A stretch of 59,156 nucleotides of DNA. Source: Melioribacter sp. GTDB taxonomy: Bacteria > Bacteroidota > Ignavibacteria > Ignavibacteriales > Melioribacteraceae. Of this stretch, positions 36,961 to 45,720 are shown piece by piece (within the stretch, counting starts at the first letter, position 1; the number at the start of each line of letters is the position of its first letter). Location: positions 1-59,156 of the forward strand of contig JAHEZQ010000018.1 in the NCBI GenBank assembly GCA_023250955.1. Direction: 5' to 3'. The notes beneath the pieces were generated by a model. It did no database searches. It saw only the letters and a list, made by a program, of their open reading frames with translations, and was not told where the DNA came from. A program made the position numbers and the translations under genes.

Positions 36961-37695
36961 CTAAAAGTGAATTGAAATACCCATATAGAACATACTTTCA
37001 GAATTCCCTTCTTTTTCATCAAGATCTTTAATGTAATACCAATCAACACCATCTCTTGTGTAAGCATAATCTCCCAACGTATAAGATTGAGTTACTGAGT
37101 ATGCCGCCATTGGTCGATATTCAAGTTCAATAGACAAAAATTTAAATGGAATTATTTTACAACCTAGTATATATCCATATCTAAAAATGTTCATTTTTTT
37201 ACTGCCGTTTACATTTAACGCTAAAGATTTATCACCAGAGACAGTATATGATTGAAATGAACCATCTAATGTGAAGCCAAGAGTTAAAGCGACTGGTATA
37301 TTTTCTATTGGGAGGAAATAGAAATTGCAATCAAAAAATAAAAAAGAGTAGTTCAAATCTTTATAAGCAAGTATATCTGTTGTTACCATATCATTATATG
37401 AAAAAGAATTTAATTTTGTATTACAAAAACTTACGCTACTGCCAAAGCCAAACCATGAATCTTTTTCAATATAATCATAACCTACTCCAAATGTGATTGC
37501 ACTTTTGCTTTGATTTGTCCAAATCTCGCTGCTTTCATCTGAGTGCATTATTAATGCTTTGTTAAAAGATATTTGACCACCTCTCAAAAATATACCGTTC
37601 AAAAGATATTCCGAAGGTATTTCCTGTGAATACGCAGTATATGATGAAATAATTAATAACATAGCCATTATACTTAGAATCTTTTTGATATACAT
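36961..37695 (-). CDS. Putative outer-membrane beta-barrel protein
   Basis: A 244-residue exported protein. A signal peptide (MYIKKILSIMAMLLIISSYTAYS) is followed by alternating aromatic and hydrophobic strands. The C-terminus ends GISIHF, with a terminal Phe like an outer-membrane barrel. The region IELEYRPMAAYSVTQSY is typical of small PorT/OmpW-like barrels, but no family is assigned. GGAGG (AGGAGGATTATC on the minus strand) precedes ATG 37695. Confidence 0.68.
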   Translation of the reverse strand: MYIKKILSIMAMLLIISSYTAYSQEIPSEYLLNGIFLRGGQISFNKALIMHSDESSEIWTNQSKSAITFGVGYDYIEKDSWFGFGSSVSFCNTKLNSFSYNDMVTTDILAYKDLNYSFLFFDCNFYFLPIENIPVALTLGFTLDGSFQSYTVSGDKSLALNVNGSKKMNIFRYGYILGCKIIPFKFLSIELEYRPMAAYSVTQSYTLGDYAYTRDGVDWYYIKDLDEKEGNSESMFYMGISIHF

Positions 37696-37770
37696 GATAA
37701 TCCTCCTAAAAATTATAGGGATATATTTTAGTCAAACAGATAATCTATAATCAATTTGTTATGCAATAAA

Positions 37771-38640
37771 TTACGATAATGCTTCTATCAACCAAGGATT
37801 AAAAACGAATATATAAAACCAAATAATACATAAACCAAATACTAAGGGAAGAACAACAGATTTTACAACAACATGATTTTCTTCTGACTCTGCATCTTTA
37901 GCTTTTGGCAAATTATCTCTGCGAACCAATCCAATAATTCCACCCAATGCCATACCAGGCAGACATCCGATAATTGCACCTACAAGTGCACCGGCTAAAG
38001 CCATAAAGAAAAAGTTTACTTTACTAAGTCTGGAAAGTATCAATGAAACAACAATCATTAAACCCATTCCAATACGGGGTATAAAACAAACACCAATTGC
38101 AATTAAAAATAAAAAAGCCATTCCTTCTTCAACTTGCAGTAACATTATAAAAGTATCGAACAATTTTATTGCTACACCAATTAACGCACCCCACTTCAGT
38201 CCGGAAACAGCATGACTCCATACAGGGCGATAAAGTACTCCTAACTTAAAATAACCTCTTGTGAATTGTGTTATAGTTGAACTTACTTTTGTCCATTCAC
38301 CTTTATCGTTTTTGGTGTATGTATCAATCGGGTTATTGGCAGAATGAATTCCCTCGATGATATTCTTTTCCATTTCATTCTGGAATGTTTCTAACTGGTA
38401 AACAATTTTTTCACCGTTGTTATTTTGAGCAATAGCAAACCACTTCTTAGTATTCTTAAGAGTTTCAATTTGTTCTTCATCGGGATTTAATATTTTCTCA
38501 GAAACTGTACCCACTGTAGGAATAGCATTAGAAACTAATGCCGTTTTAATTACATCCATCTTTGTCTTCACTCTTTGACCCGAAACAGAATCAATAAAAT
38601 AGACATCTCCTTCCGGAGTGGTTATTCTTTTTAATGACAT
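37771..38640 (-). CDS. Multi-span membrane protein with soluble N-terminus, unknown
   Basis: A 289-residue protein. The N-terminal about 130 residues are soluble (EGDVYFIDSVSGQRVKTK, KKWFAIAQNNNGEKIVYQ). They are followed by about five membrane spans, including a glycine-rich pair (GALVGAIIGCLPGMALGGII) that resembles a glycine zipper. Not a family I recognise. It is flanked by an upstream gap of 165 nt (38641-38805) with no visible feature. Confidence 0.65.
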   Translation of the reverse strand: MSLKRITTPEGDVYFIDSVSGQRVKTKMDVIKTALVSNAIPTVGTVSEKILNPDEEQIETLKNTKKWFAIAQNNNGEKIVYQLETFQNEMEKNIIEGIHSANNPIDTYTKNDKGEWTKVSSTITQFTRGYFKLGVLYRPVWSHAVSGLKWGALIGVAIKLFDTFIMLLQVEEGMAFLFLIAIGVCFIPRIGMGLMIVVSLILSRLSKVNFFFMALAGALVGAIIGCLPGMALGGIIGLVRRDNLPKAKDAESEENHVVVKSVVLPLVFGLCIIWFYIFVFNPWLIEALS

Positions 38641-38805
38641 AGCATACCTCTAATAATTTTGATAGAGCTAAAAATTATTTATCAGTAAAAAGAGTCTGCA
38701 AATGAAATCTATTCTAAATCCCATTAAATTATATTATTTACATCCACTCAAGAGAGGATTAATCCACAAGTAAAATAAACTACTCAATAATTGATTATCA
38801 TATAT

Positions 38806-39318
38806 TTATTTTAGTGCAATACTAAAATCTCCAAAAAATAATTGAATCTTCCTTTTCGAAGATTTTGGAAGCTCAAAGAACAGAAAAGCTGTAGAAATCT
38901 TATTATGAAATTTAATTTCCATTGCTTCGTTTTCATTATCTCTTCCAATTGTATAAGAGCCGCCTTTTTCTATCTGCATAACCCTTCCTGATCTAAGCAA
39001 CGAGATTAAAAATGATGAAGTATATTTTCCTAATGATATAGCTTTTAGATTGTATCGTTTATTATTTTGAATATCCTTAATAAAAATATCTTCAGCAGTT
39101 ACTGCAGAATCAGCATCTTTTTTATTCGTTATTTGTGTTTCTACAATCAAGAATTCATTCTTCTCATCGGCTGTGCGGGTTCCTTTGCTCATCCCTGCTT
39201 CATAAGTTATTTCATTTACAAGCTTTTGTTGTAATAGTTTTAGCTCCCAACTTTTAGATTGAGCATTACAAATAATAAATGTGGAAAGAATAATTAATAT
39301 TGACATTAGCTGTTTCAT
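38806..39318 (-). CDS. Secreted protein of unknown function
   Basis: ATG 39318 gives a 170-residue exported protein with signal peptide MKQLMSILIILSTFIICNAQ. The ORF could begin at TTG 39330. The mature part looks like a beta-sandwich: LIVETQITNKKDADSAV..DIFIKD resembles DUF4352-like extracytoplasmic domains, but the match is weak. The -Q start after NAQ and the single-gene setting resemble its neighbours. Confidence 0.62.
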   Translation of the reverse strand: MKQLMSILIILSTFIICNAQSKSWELKLLQQKLVNEITYEAGMSKGTRTADEKNEFLIVETQITNKKDADSAVTAEDIFIKDIQNNKRYNLKAISLGKYTSSFLISLLRSGRVMQIEKGGSYTIGRDNENEAMEIKFHNKISTAFLFFELPKSSKRKIQLFFGDFSIALK

Positions 39319-39347
39319 TTTATCCACCAATCCATTTCAAAAAATAT

Positions 39348-40499
39348 TTATCTGGCTTTATTAACCGAAACTCCTTTCTGTTTCAAGAAGAAGTAAATAC
39401 TGAAATAAAATATCAATCCTTCAACCATTCCTTGAATAATACCTATGGGTAAAAATGAAAAAGAAAAATGATTACCAGAATATTGAAGGATACTTAATAT
39501 TTCACCGATTAATCCATCAACCACATTGCCAATTGGCAACCAAAGAAAAAAGGACCACCATTTGAATCCCAGGGTTCTGATAGCTAGACACATCGAAAGA
39601 ATTAGTATGAATGACCACTTAAAATTGAATAATAAAATAATTAGTGAAATTATTTGAGATGAATCACTGAAAATTAATCTGAATATTAATGAAATAATTG
39701 CCGTTCCAAATCCCATAGAAACAGCAATTATCCAATCATCGTTAACAGAATGCAATAAAAATATTAGTAAAACAGAATAAAGAATAGCTATTGGTATTCT
39801 GTAAGCAAAGAAAAACGATGCTGCCCCTAGTTGAATGGTACTGCCATACCAAATAGCATCATATATCGCATACAAAAACCAAGAAATTACCAAAGTTAAA
39901 AAAAGTCCGCCACCAACATAATAATTAATACCAAGTTTCTGTTTGTTGAATAGGGAAGTAAGTGTTTTGCCGATTTCAAATGAGGAATCAACTTGAACCT
40001 CAGCTATTTTAGGATAAGTTGCTTGTACTCTTTTGGATTTGAAGAAATAGGTCTGCCAAATTGAATTGAGTAATATTGCAGAAAAAATTCCTCTGATTAT
40101 TTCGCCTTCTTCATTAATAACATAATATCCGCTTGGTGCTTCGAAACCGGTTATTGCAACAATAATACTTCCGATCAAATACATAATCATATAGCCGCGT
40201 GCAACCCAGACAGCATAAATGTTGCGGACAGTTATTAACATTATTCCTGTTACTAGAGCAAGCAGACCGAGTAAGGACGCAACATACGGATTAGATACCA
40301 GCATATTTCCGCCGCTCAAAAAAGAAGAAGAGCCGGTTTGTGCAACTGTAACAAAATTTATCGCGGAGCTAACAAAAGTTCCGATAATGAATAGAAGAAG
40401 CCATCCTCCGATTCCTTTCAAAGGTTGAACTGGTGGAATTGGTGGAATGGGTGGGATTGTACTTTTTTCGTTTTCTAAATTTTCGTTGATGTCGGTCAT
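39348..40499 (-). CDS. DUF2569-containing membrane protein
   Basis: A 383-residue membrane protein. A proline-rich N-terminal tail (IPPIPPIPPVQPL) precedes the DUF2569 start GIGGWLLLFIIGTF, and about 9-10 spans follow. DUF2569 has no known function. The second half (GINYYVGGGLFLTLVISW onward) is a second membrane block. The ribosome site AGGAGAAAT is upstream of ATG 40499. Confidence 0.75.
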   Translation of the reverse strand: MTDINENLENEKSTIPPIPPIPPVQPLKGIGGWLLLFIIGTFVSSAINFVTVAQTGSSSFLSGGNMLVSNPYVASLLGLLALVTGIMLITVRNIYAVWVARGYMIMYLIGSIIVAITGFEAPSGYYVINEEGEIIRGIFSAILLNSIWQTYFFKSKRVQATYPKIAEVQVDSSFEIGKTLTSLFNKQKLGINYYVGGGLFLTLVISWFLYAIYDAIWYGSTIQLGAASFFFAYRIPIAILYSVLLIFLLHSVNDDWIIAVSMGFGTAIISLIFRLIFSDSSQIISLIILLFNFKWSFILILSMCLAIRTLGFKWWSFFLWLPIGNVVDGLIGEILSILQYSGNHFSFSFLPIGIIQGMVEGLIFYFSIYFFLKQKGVSVNKAR

Positions 40500-40620
40500 C
40501 TCTATTTCTCCTAAATAATTTGAAAATTAGTTATTCAAATTTTAAGACTGTGAAGATCTACACTTAGAAAAATTTATATTACTCTCATTAAGGAGTACTC
40601 TTTGACAACCGACTAACGCA

Positions 40621-41016
40621 TCACTTATTTGGGTAAACGAATCCGGTATTTTCTTCTTTCATTTTTATAGGACGAATTTCGATTCTTGCTGTTGTCCCAT
40701 ATTCAAATTCGGGGTTCTCTTTTGCAATGGAAATAGCTTCTTCCATGTTCTTAGCAAGTATGTGGTAATATCCCACAATAACTTCTTTAGATTCATTAAA
40801 TGGAATTTCTTCCCATGTATTATTTGAACAGGAAATAATTTTTCCTTCACGCACAAGCGGTTGAGCTGAAATTAAATTTCCATTTTTCGTTAGGTTAGAA
40901 ATATAAACCTTACATTTATTTAGAAACTGCTGATGTTGTTCCGGCGGCCATGCAGCTTGATGATCTATTCCGTTGCGGATTAGCAGCATAAATTCTTTCA
41001 TGATGTTATCTTTCAT
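40621..41016 (-). CDS. YCII-related domain protein
   Basis: A 131-residue soluble protein of the YCII/DGPF-like family. It includes KEFMLLIRNG, a GNLISAQPLVREGK loop, and GYYHILAKNMEEAISIAKENPE. The start could be ATG 41016 or ATG 41001 (MKEFMLL, as in most homologues). The function of these dimeric proteins is generally unknown. It follows the lipoprotein gene by 13 nt. Confidence 0.82.
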   Translation of the reverse strand: MKDNIMKEFMLLIRNGIDHQAAWPPEQHQQFLNKCKVYISNLTKNGNLISAQPLVREGKIISCSNNTWEEIPFNESKEVIVGYYHILAKNMEEAISIAKENPEFEYGTTARIEIRPIKMKEENTGFVYPNK

Positions 41017-41029
41017 TGAATAAAAAAAA

Positions 41030-41455
41030 TTACTTAATAAGATAACTGCATTTTTTAGAAGCAGTTACTTTAGCAAATGGATCTGTTTTTAAATCACTTG
41101 TTTCAACTTTGAGAGTATCATTAACATAGATTTTTAAATTTATAGCTGCTGATGACTTAAAATTTGGTGGGCCGTAAGCACCCTCACAACTTGCTTCCAA
41201 AGTCGCAGTTAGCCCGACTTTAATTTGCTGAATAATATCGAGGTTCATGACTTGTACTTGTGACGTATCTGCATTCTGATTTAAATATTTAATTATAGGA
41301 TTTGCTAAAGTTGATGAACTTATCATGCTAACTACATAATGAACATTTTTATAATTTATCTGTGTATCGGGTGTTTTACTATCAATTAAATTGCATGAGA
41401 GACATGCTTGTGTAAGGGCAATAATGATAAAGATATTGACTATATTTTTTCGCAT
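41030..41455 (-). CDS. Putative lipoprotein, unknown function
   Basis: ATG 41455 has GGAGAA just upstream and gives 141 residues; TTG 41467 would only lengthen the N-terminus. A signal peptide ends in ACLSC, with Cys21 a probable lipidation site. The mature part is a small domain of alternating strands containing a SCEGAYGPPNFKSS segment and a second conserved Cys near the C-terminus (KKCSYLIK). No family is recognised. Confidence 0.65.
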   Translation of the reverse strand: MRKNIVNIFIIIALTQACLSCNLIDSKTPDTQINYKNVHYVVSMISSSTLANPIIKYLNQNADTSQVQVMNLDIIQQIKVGLTATLEASCEGAYGPPNFKSSAAINLKIYVNDTLKVETSDLKTDPFAKVTASKKCSYLIK

Positions 41456-41559
41456 GAATTTCTCCAAACTATATTTTGTTAAGTGGTTCAGTTCCTAACT
41501 TAAACTTAATTATCACTACTCTCGACAAGGAGTTTTCCTTGACGACCAACGAGAATATA

Positions 41560-41898
41560 CTAATATTTTTTTGCTTTCTTCATAATCCAAATTGAAAGTG
41601 CTAACAACGAACCAAATACAAAAAAATTAGAAATTAATTGTTTGAACTCCATTGGCTTAACATTGTTAGAAACCGCAAGTTCAATTCGGAAAATGTAAAG
41701 TAAAAAAGAAGTAATCAGCACTAGACTAAATAATATTGTCAGTATCCATCCAATGAAGAAGCTAAATCTAATTCTTGATTTGTATTTAATTTTTTCTGGT
41801 TCGTAGGTAAGAAGCACATAGCAGTGCGGACATCTACTTCTCTGTTCAGTCAAAATAAATCCGCAATGACTACATCTGTAAGTAGTATGATTACTCAT
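41560..41898 (-). CDS. Zinc-ribbon membrane protein
   Basis: A 112-residue protein with an N-terminal zinc ribbon (CSHCG...CPHC, two CxxC pairs 12 residues apart) and two membrane spans (about 45-68 and 88-105). Such architectures are common in small uncharacterised membrane proteins. Its role is unknown. Confidence 0.72.
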   Translation of the reverse strand: MSNHTTYRCSHCGFILTEQRSRCPHCYVLLTYEPEKIKYKSRIRFSFFIGWILTILFSLVLITSFLLYIFRIELAVSNNVKPMEFKQLISNFFVFGSLLALSIWIMKKAKKY

Positions 41899-41930
41899 TC
41901 ATCAATCTCAAATAATTATTCGACACCATC

Positions 41931-42356
41931 TTAACTTTTAACTTCAGGATCAAATAGTTTTTTCTCCAGCAAATTCTTTTTTAACAATATTAGAATTGAT
42001 AAGATAAGAGCTAATAAACTTGCAATAGAGAATAACCACAACCCGGTTCCGGCTACATAATTAGGTTCTTTACCCAAAAAATTATACAGTAGAAGGGAAT
42101 GGATACTAGTAAAAGCGCAAATCAATGAAAAGATAAGTGTGAGTATTCTCCATGTTATATGTTTATTGGCAAGTGAAATACTAACTATAAAAAGGAGCGT
42201 ACATAAAATTGACAAAGAATCGAATGCGTAATTTTTAATCCCAAGAAAATAACTTATGCGAGTCAAGAATAAATTTTCTTGTCCGGTGTAGATTTCCCAC
42301 GGTATGAAAACTGAAACAATCATAATAATTCCGAATAGAATACCAATCGCTTTCAT
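41931..42356 (-). CDS. Small membrane protein, unknown
   Basis: A 141-residue protein with four predicted spans. The first extracytoplasmic segment reads PWEIYTGQENLFLTRISYFLG. No family is recognised. The ribosome site is TGGAGGA, read upstream of ATG 42356. Confidence 0.65.
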   Translation of the reverse strand: MKAIGILFGIIMIVSVFIPWEIYTGQENLFLTRISYFLGIKNYAFDSLSILCTLLFIVSISLANKHITWRILTLIFSLICAFTSIHSLLLYNFLGKEPNYVAGTGLWLFSIASLLALILSILILLKKNLLEKKLFDPEVKS

Positions 42357-42396
42357 AAAATCCTCCAGCTTTATTGATTATTCTTTTTCATAATTG

Positions 42397-42918
42397 TCAA
42401 AACAAAGTTTTTATTTTGTAATCTTTATAATCAAGAAATCTTTTTTCTAATTCGATCTCTTCCAAATGTCTCCAGAATAAAATGTTCGAGATAAAGATGA
42501 ACGAAAGAAAGAATGAAAAAATTGAACCGAAATAAATTGGAAAGCCAAGCGACCAACATATAAAACCCAAATACATCGGGTGCCTTATTTTTGAATAGAT
42601 CCCTTTTGTAATAAGATCTCCTGAATAATCTTCCAAAGCTTTAATAGTAAACAAAGCAGTAATAAAAAGTATTACTCCAATTAAACATAGCAGAAGACCA
42701 AAATAATTTATGATAACGGGAAGATTAATCTTATAGACATCATAACTGCACAGAATAAACCATGAAACCCATAATAGAGCCATATTAGGAAAAATAATTG
42801 CAAAGGTTATTTTGCTTGGTCTCAATAGTTTTTTGTGTTTCAATATTTCGTAAGTAGATCTAATGATATGAGTAACTACACACAAAGAGACTAGAATGAG
42901 AAATGTTTGGTCGTTCAT
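42397..42918 (-). CDS. ICMT/PEMT-like membrane methyltransferase
   Basis: A 173-residue integral membrane protein. The C-terminal IRHPMYLGFICWSLG, followed by EEIELEKRFLDYKDYK, is the signature of isoprenylcysteine carboxyl or phospholipid N-methyltransferase-like proteins; the RHP, EE and YxxY elements bind SAM. The substrate is unknown. A second, different member of the family follows at 42968, 49 nt upstream on the same strand. Confidence 0.8.
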   Translation of the reverse strand: MNDQTFLILVSLCVVTHIIRSTYEILKHKKLLRPSKITFAIIFPNMALLWVSWFILCSYDVYKINLPVIINYFGLLLCLIGVILFITALFTIKALEDYSGDLITKGIYSKIRHPMYLGFICWSLGFPIYFGSIFSFFLSFIFISNILFWRHLEEIELEKRFLDYKDYKIKTLF

Positions 42919-42967
42919 AATTCAAGCCCTCATTACAATTAACCATTATAATTCGATAAAGATCAAA

Positions 42968-43567
42968 CTACTTTTTTGTAAATGGAAATAACATCGGCAC
43001 TTCTTTTTGATACTCCACATAAGTATCACCGAATTCTAAAACAAGTTTCTTTTCTTCAAGAATTGTTCCGATGATAACGTATATTGTTAAAAGTGCGTTT
43101 ATTACTATATCCACTAATTTGAAAGTATTACACCACAAATAAATTATGAGCGCTAAATACATTGGATGTCTCATAATTCCCAGCAGACCGTTCTTTTTAA
43201 TTTCTCCGGAAGGATTTATTTCTTTTACCTTTCCAAAGTTTAGTATTTGCCGGATTCCAAAAAACGAAAGGGAATCATAGTTGAAGAAAAAAGCCCAGAA
43301 GAACATTAGTAATGCGCTGTACATTAGTACAATACGTATAATAGACCAGGGCGGGGAGTATGTTATTATAATTTCATTATCTAATTGGTTTGTGAAATTG
43401 ATTAACCAAATTAGTAAGACTAAAGAGATAAGCACATAAAATAGTCTGTAAAAAGCGTAATATTTTTTTAATAAGCGTTCGAGAAAAATTGTAAATCTTA
43501 TGCTGATTAAAAAGCTGTGAAGAAAACAATACGCAGCCCAAACTACTGAAAGAAATAAATATTTCAT
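42968..43567 (-). CDS. ICMT/NnrU-like membrane methyltransferase
   Basis: A 199-residue integral membrane protein. The segment MRHPMYLALIIYLW, then EEKKLVLEFGDTYVEYQKEVP, gives the methyltransferase C-terminus. The N-terminal LHSFLIS..RLFYVLIS region resembles NnrU-like members. It is distinct from the 42397 protein (the two align mainly in the C-terminal motif), so the block carries two related enzymes side by side. Confidence 0.78.
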   Translation of the reverse strand: MKYLFLSVVWAAYCFLHSFLISIRFTIFLERLLKKYYAFYRLFYVLISLVLLIWLINFTNQLDNEIIITYSPPWSIIRIVLMYSALLMFFWAFFFNYDSLSFFGIRQILNFGKVKEINPSGEIKKNGLLGIMRHPMYLALIIYLWCNTFKLVDIVINALLTIYVIIGTILEEKKLVLEFGDTYVEYQKEVPMLFPFTKK

Positions 43568-43648
43568 TTATATATCCAATAATGATTCAACACCTTCTTA
43601 ATCAAACCGCATCTTTACCGCACCGCAGTTGGGACTTGGATATTTCTA

Positions 43649-44311
43649 TTATTTAGTTTGAGTAGTATTTCCAATTCCAAACAAGTCATATGGTTTTTTA
43701 CTAAAATTATCATTAAAGAAATAGACTGCAAGAAAAATATACGCAATAAGTCCAAAGACAATAAGTATCTGAGCCATGGATGTTTTTTGAATATCTTGTT
43801 TTGATTTTTTATCACAAACTTCACCGGGGCAGTGTTGAGCTTTTTCTTTATAAATCATAGTATAAAATTTACATCCTAAACAAATACCGAACACCGATTC
43901 AAAGAATAAAAAAATTAAGCAGATTAAACAGGTAATACCCGTTATTGGACTAAATGCATTTACTATCACTAAAAAAATGAACATTATAGTTCCTAAAACA
44001 ACACCAATCATCCATGCAAACCTTTTTTGTTTAGCTCCAACATATTCCGGAACTTGATTCCTAACAATCAAACGCCCAATTATTAATGAAGGTGAAAATT
44101 TAGGATTAACAAAGACACGTATTATAAAATCTGTAAGGAATATGGTTATCATATACTTTATCATTAAAAAATCCCCTTTAAATAGAATCATCATTAAAGA
44201 GATTAACATAAATAGAAATAGTATTCCTGCCGATGCTCTTATCTCTCTTTCATTTAACACGGGGATGTTATATCCTTCAACATCTTCTCCAAATTTTATT
44301 ATTTGATTCAC
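43649..44311 (-). CDS. DUF4395 membrane protein
   Basis: A 220-residue membrane protein of the DUF4395 family. Hallmarks: EREIRASAGILF, FVNPKFSPSLIIGRLIV, a QKRFAWMIG segment, and the CICLGCKFYTMI motif with HCPGEVC after the last conserved span. An additional hydrophobic segment and tail follow (about 190-210). It starts at GTG 44311 after AAGGAG. DUF4395 has no established function; its Cys pairs suggest redox or metal interaction. Confidence 0.85.
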   Translation of the reverse strand: MNQIIKFGEDVEGYNIPVLNEREIRASAGILFLFMLISLMMILFKGDFLMIKYMITIFLTDFIIRVFVNPKFSPSLIIGRLIVRNQVPEYVGAKQKRFAWMIGVVLGTIMFIFLVIVNAFSPITGITCLICLIFLFFESVFGICLGCKFYTMIYKEKAQHCPGEVCDKKSKQDIQKTSMAQILIVFGLIAYIFLAVYFFNDNFSKKPYDLFGIGNTTQTK

Positions 44312-44384
44312 TTCACACTCCTTATTTTGTTTTTATGTATTGAGCTTAGACCGTATCGAAGAAGCGGTTGTGCTGAGACGCGGG

Positions 44385-45110
44385 TTAGCCAATAAATCCA
44401 TTTTTTTTATTAACTATTTTTTTGAGATCTTCAATTGTTAAATCACGGTTATGATATCTATGCAACATACTATGGCAATTTGAGCATACTGGAGCTAAAT
44501 CAGAAATTTTGACCACAGTATCAGTTCTCAATAAGGAAATGGGAACTTTATGATGTGCTTCTATAAATCCAATTCCAAGTTCACCATATTTGTTCTTAAA
44601 AGAGAAATTACAAACATCGCAAGATAACTCACTATTTGAAGATACTATCCAATTCTCTTTTGCTTGACGTACTAAATTGGGATTTCTTTCTTTATCACGA
44701 TGTAGCCGAAATTTTTCTTTCCCTTCTTTGAAGGATTTATCATTTGGATCAATTCCAAATTGATGTGCTAATACTACATCTTGTTCTGATGCAACAAAAA
44801 ATGCATTCAAAATCTTTTTTCGATCAGATTCTGTAGTGGCGTGCTTTAATAGTATATTCTTGAGTTCAGGTAAATTATTAAATAGCCATTGTTCAAGGAG
44901 GCGATCAAATCCAGAGGTAGAATTAATATCTGGTCGAAGACCTCTGATAAACTTATCGGGGATAGTAGTCTTATGCCTAATTATGCGAGCAGTGATCGCT
45001 GCGGTAGCTTGAAGACGCAAAGATGAAATATCTCTTGTGTTAGGATTTAACTTAAATTCCTCTTTTATTTCTTCAATTACTTCTATTAACTGGTCAATCT
45101 TTACACTCAT
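44385..45110 (-). CDS. HNH endonuclease domain protein
   Basis: A 241-residue protein. The C-terminal HNH domain holds SCDVCNFSF, FIEAHHKVPISLL (catalytic His pair) and DLAPVCSNCHSMLHR, with two CxxC zinc pairs. The N-terminal helical part (about 1-145) is unassigned and could recognise DNA. Such single-gene HNH nucleases are often stand-alone restriction enzymes (McrA-like) or mobile-element proteins. GGAGCAT lies before ATG 45110. No methyltransferase partner is adjacent. Confidence 0.85.
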   Translation of the reverse strand: MSVKIDQLIEVIEEIKEEFKLNPNTRDISSLRLQATAAITARIIRHKTTIPDKFIRGLRPDINSTSGFDRLLEQWLFNNLPELKNILLKHATTESDRKKILNAFFVASEQDVVLAHQFGIDPNDKSFKEGKEKFRLHRDKERNPNLVRQAKENWIVSSNSELSCDVCNFSFKNKYGELGIGFIEAHHKVPISLLRTDTVVKISDLAPVCSNCHSMLHRYHNRDLTIEDLKKIVNKKNGFIG

Positions 45111-45191
45111 AATTATGCTCCAACTCTAAACTTACTGGTTACTATTAATTACCACGACAACGATAGACTAGTGCGGAATGTTATCTGTAAC

Positions 45192-45620
45192 TTATTGCAT
45201 CTTCATCATAGTCAACATGGTAGAAGATTTTGTATTTGCTAAAGTAAGAATGGTACCATCCTTAGCTCTCCAAAAGCAATTTCTTACACCTTGATATTCT
45301 TCATCATTCTGCGTTTTACCAAATTTCTTGGTTACCTCGGCAAAGAGAATATCAAAAAGCTTTTTAATTTGTTTAACACCCTTATTTTCTAATACTTGCT
45401 TCATTAGTTTGCCTTCGGTAGTAACAAATAGCGTAATCTTAACCGGAATACTATCTAACTTTACTTCAACAATTTTTTTAGTCAGGTCGGTCATAGCAGT
45501 AAATCTTTTGTTATCATAGTTTACAAACTTCTCATCAAGGTATTTTTCTAACGAAAATTGTGAAAATACTTTTACGGTAGAGAACAGAATAAAGACAATA
45601 ATTAAAGTCTGCTTTTTCAT
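45192..45620 (-). CDS. Secreted protein of unknown function, paralogue of 36121-36585
   Basis: A 142-residue exported protein (signal residues 1-20, then FSQFSLEKYLDEKF). It shares the mature start, the KKLFDIL helix, the KKFG turn and the final methionine-rich strand with the other secreted paralogue. Predicted mature fold is small and alpha/beta. Its AAAGGAG ribosome site is 7 nt from ATG 45620. No function is known. Confidence 0.68.
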   Translation of the reverse strand: MKKQTLIIVFILFSTVKVFSQFSLEKYLDEKFVNYDNKRFTAMTDLTKKIVEVKLDSIPVKITLFVTTEGKLMKQVLENKGVKQIKKLFDILFAEVTKKFGKTQNDEEYQGVRNCFWRAKDGTILTLANTKSSTMLTMMKMQ

Positions 45621-45720
45621 ATCATACTCCTTTTAGCTCATGAAAGAGATTTTACTGATAACCGACAACTAATAACCGATCACCCGCTTCCCTAAACTTC
45701 GTTCAGCGAATCGAGGCAAG

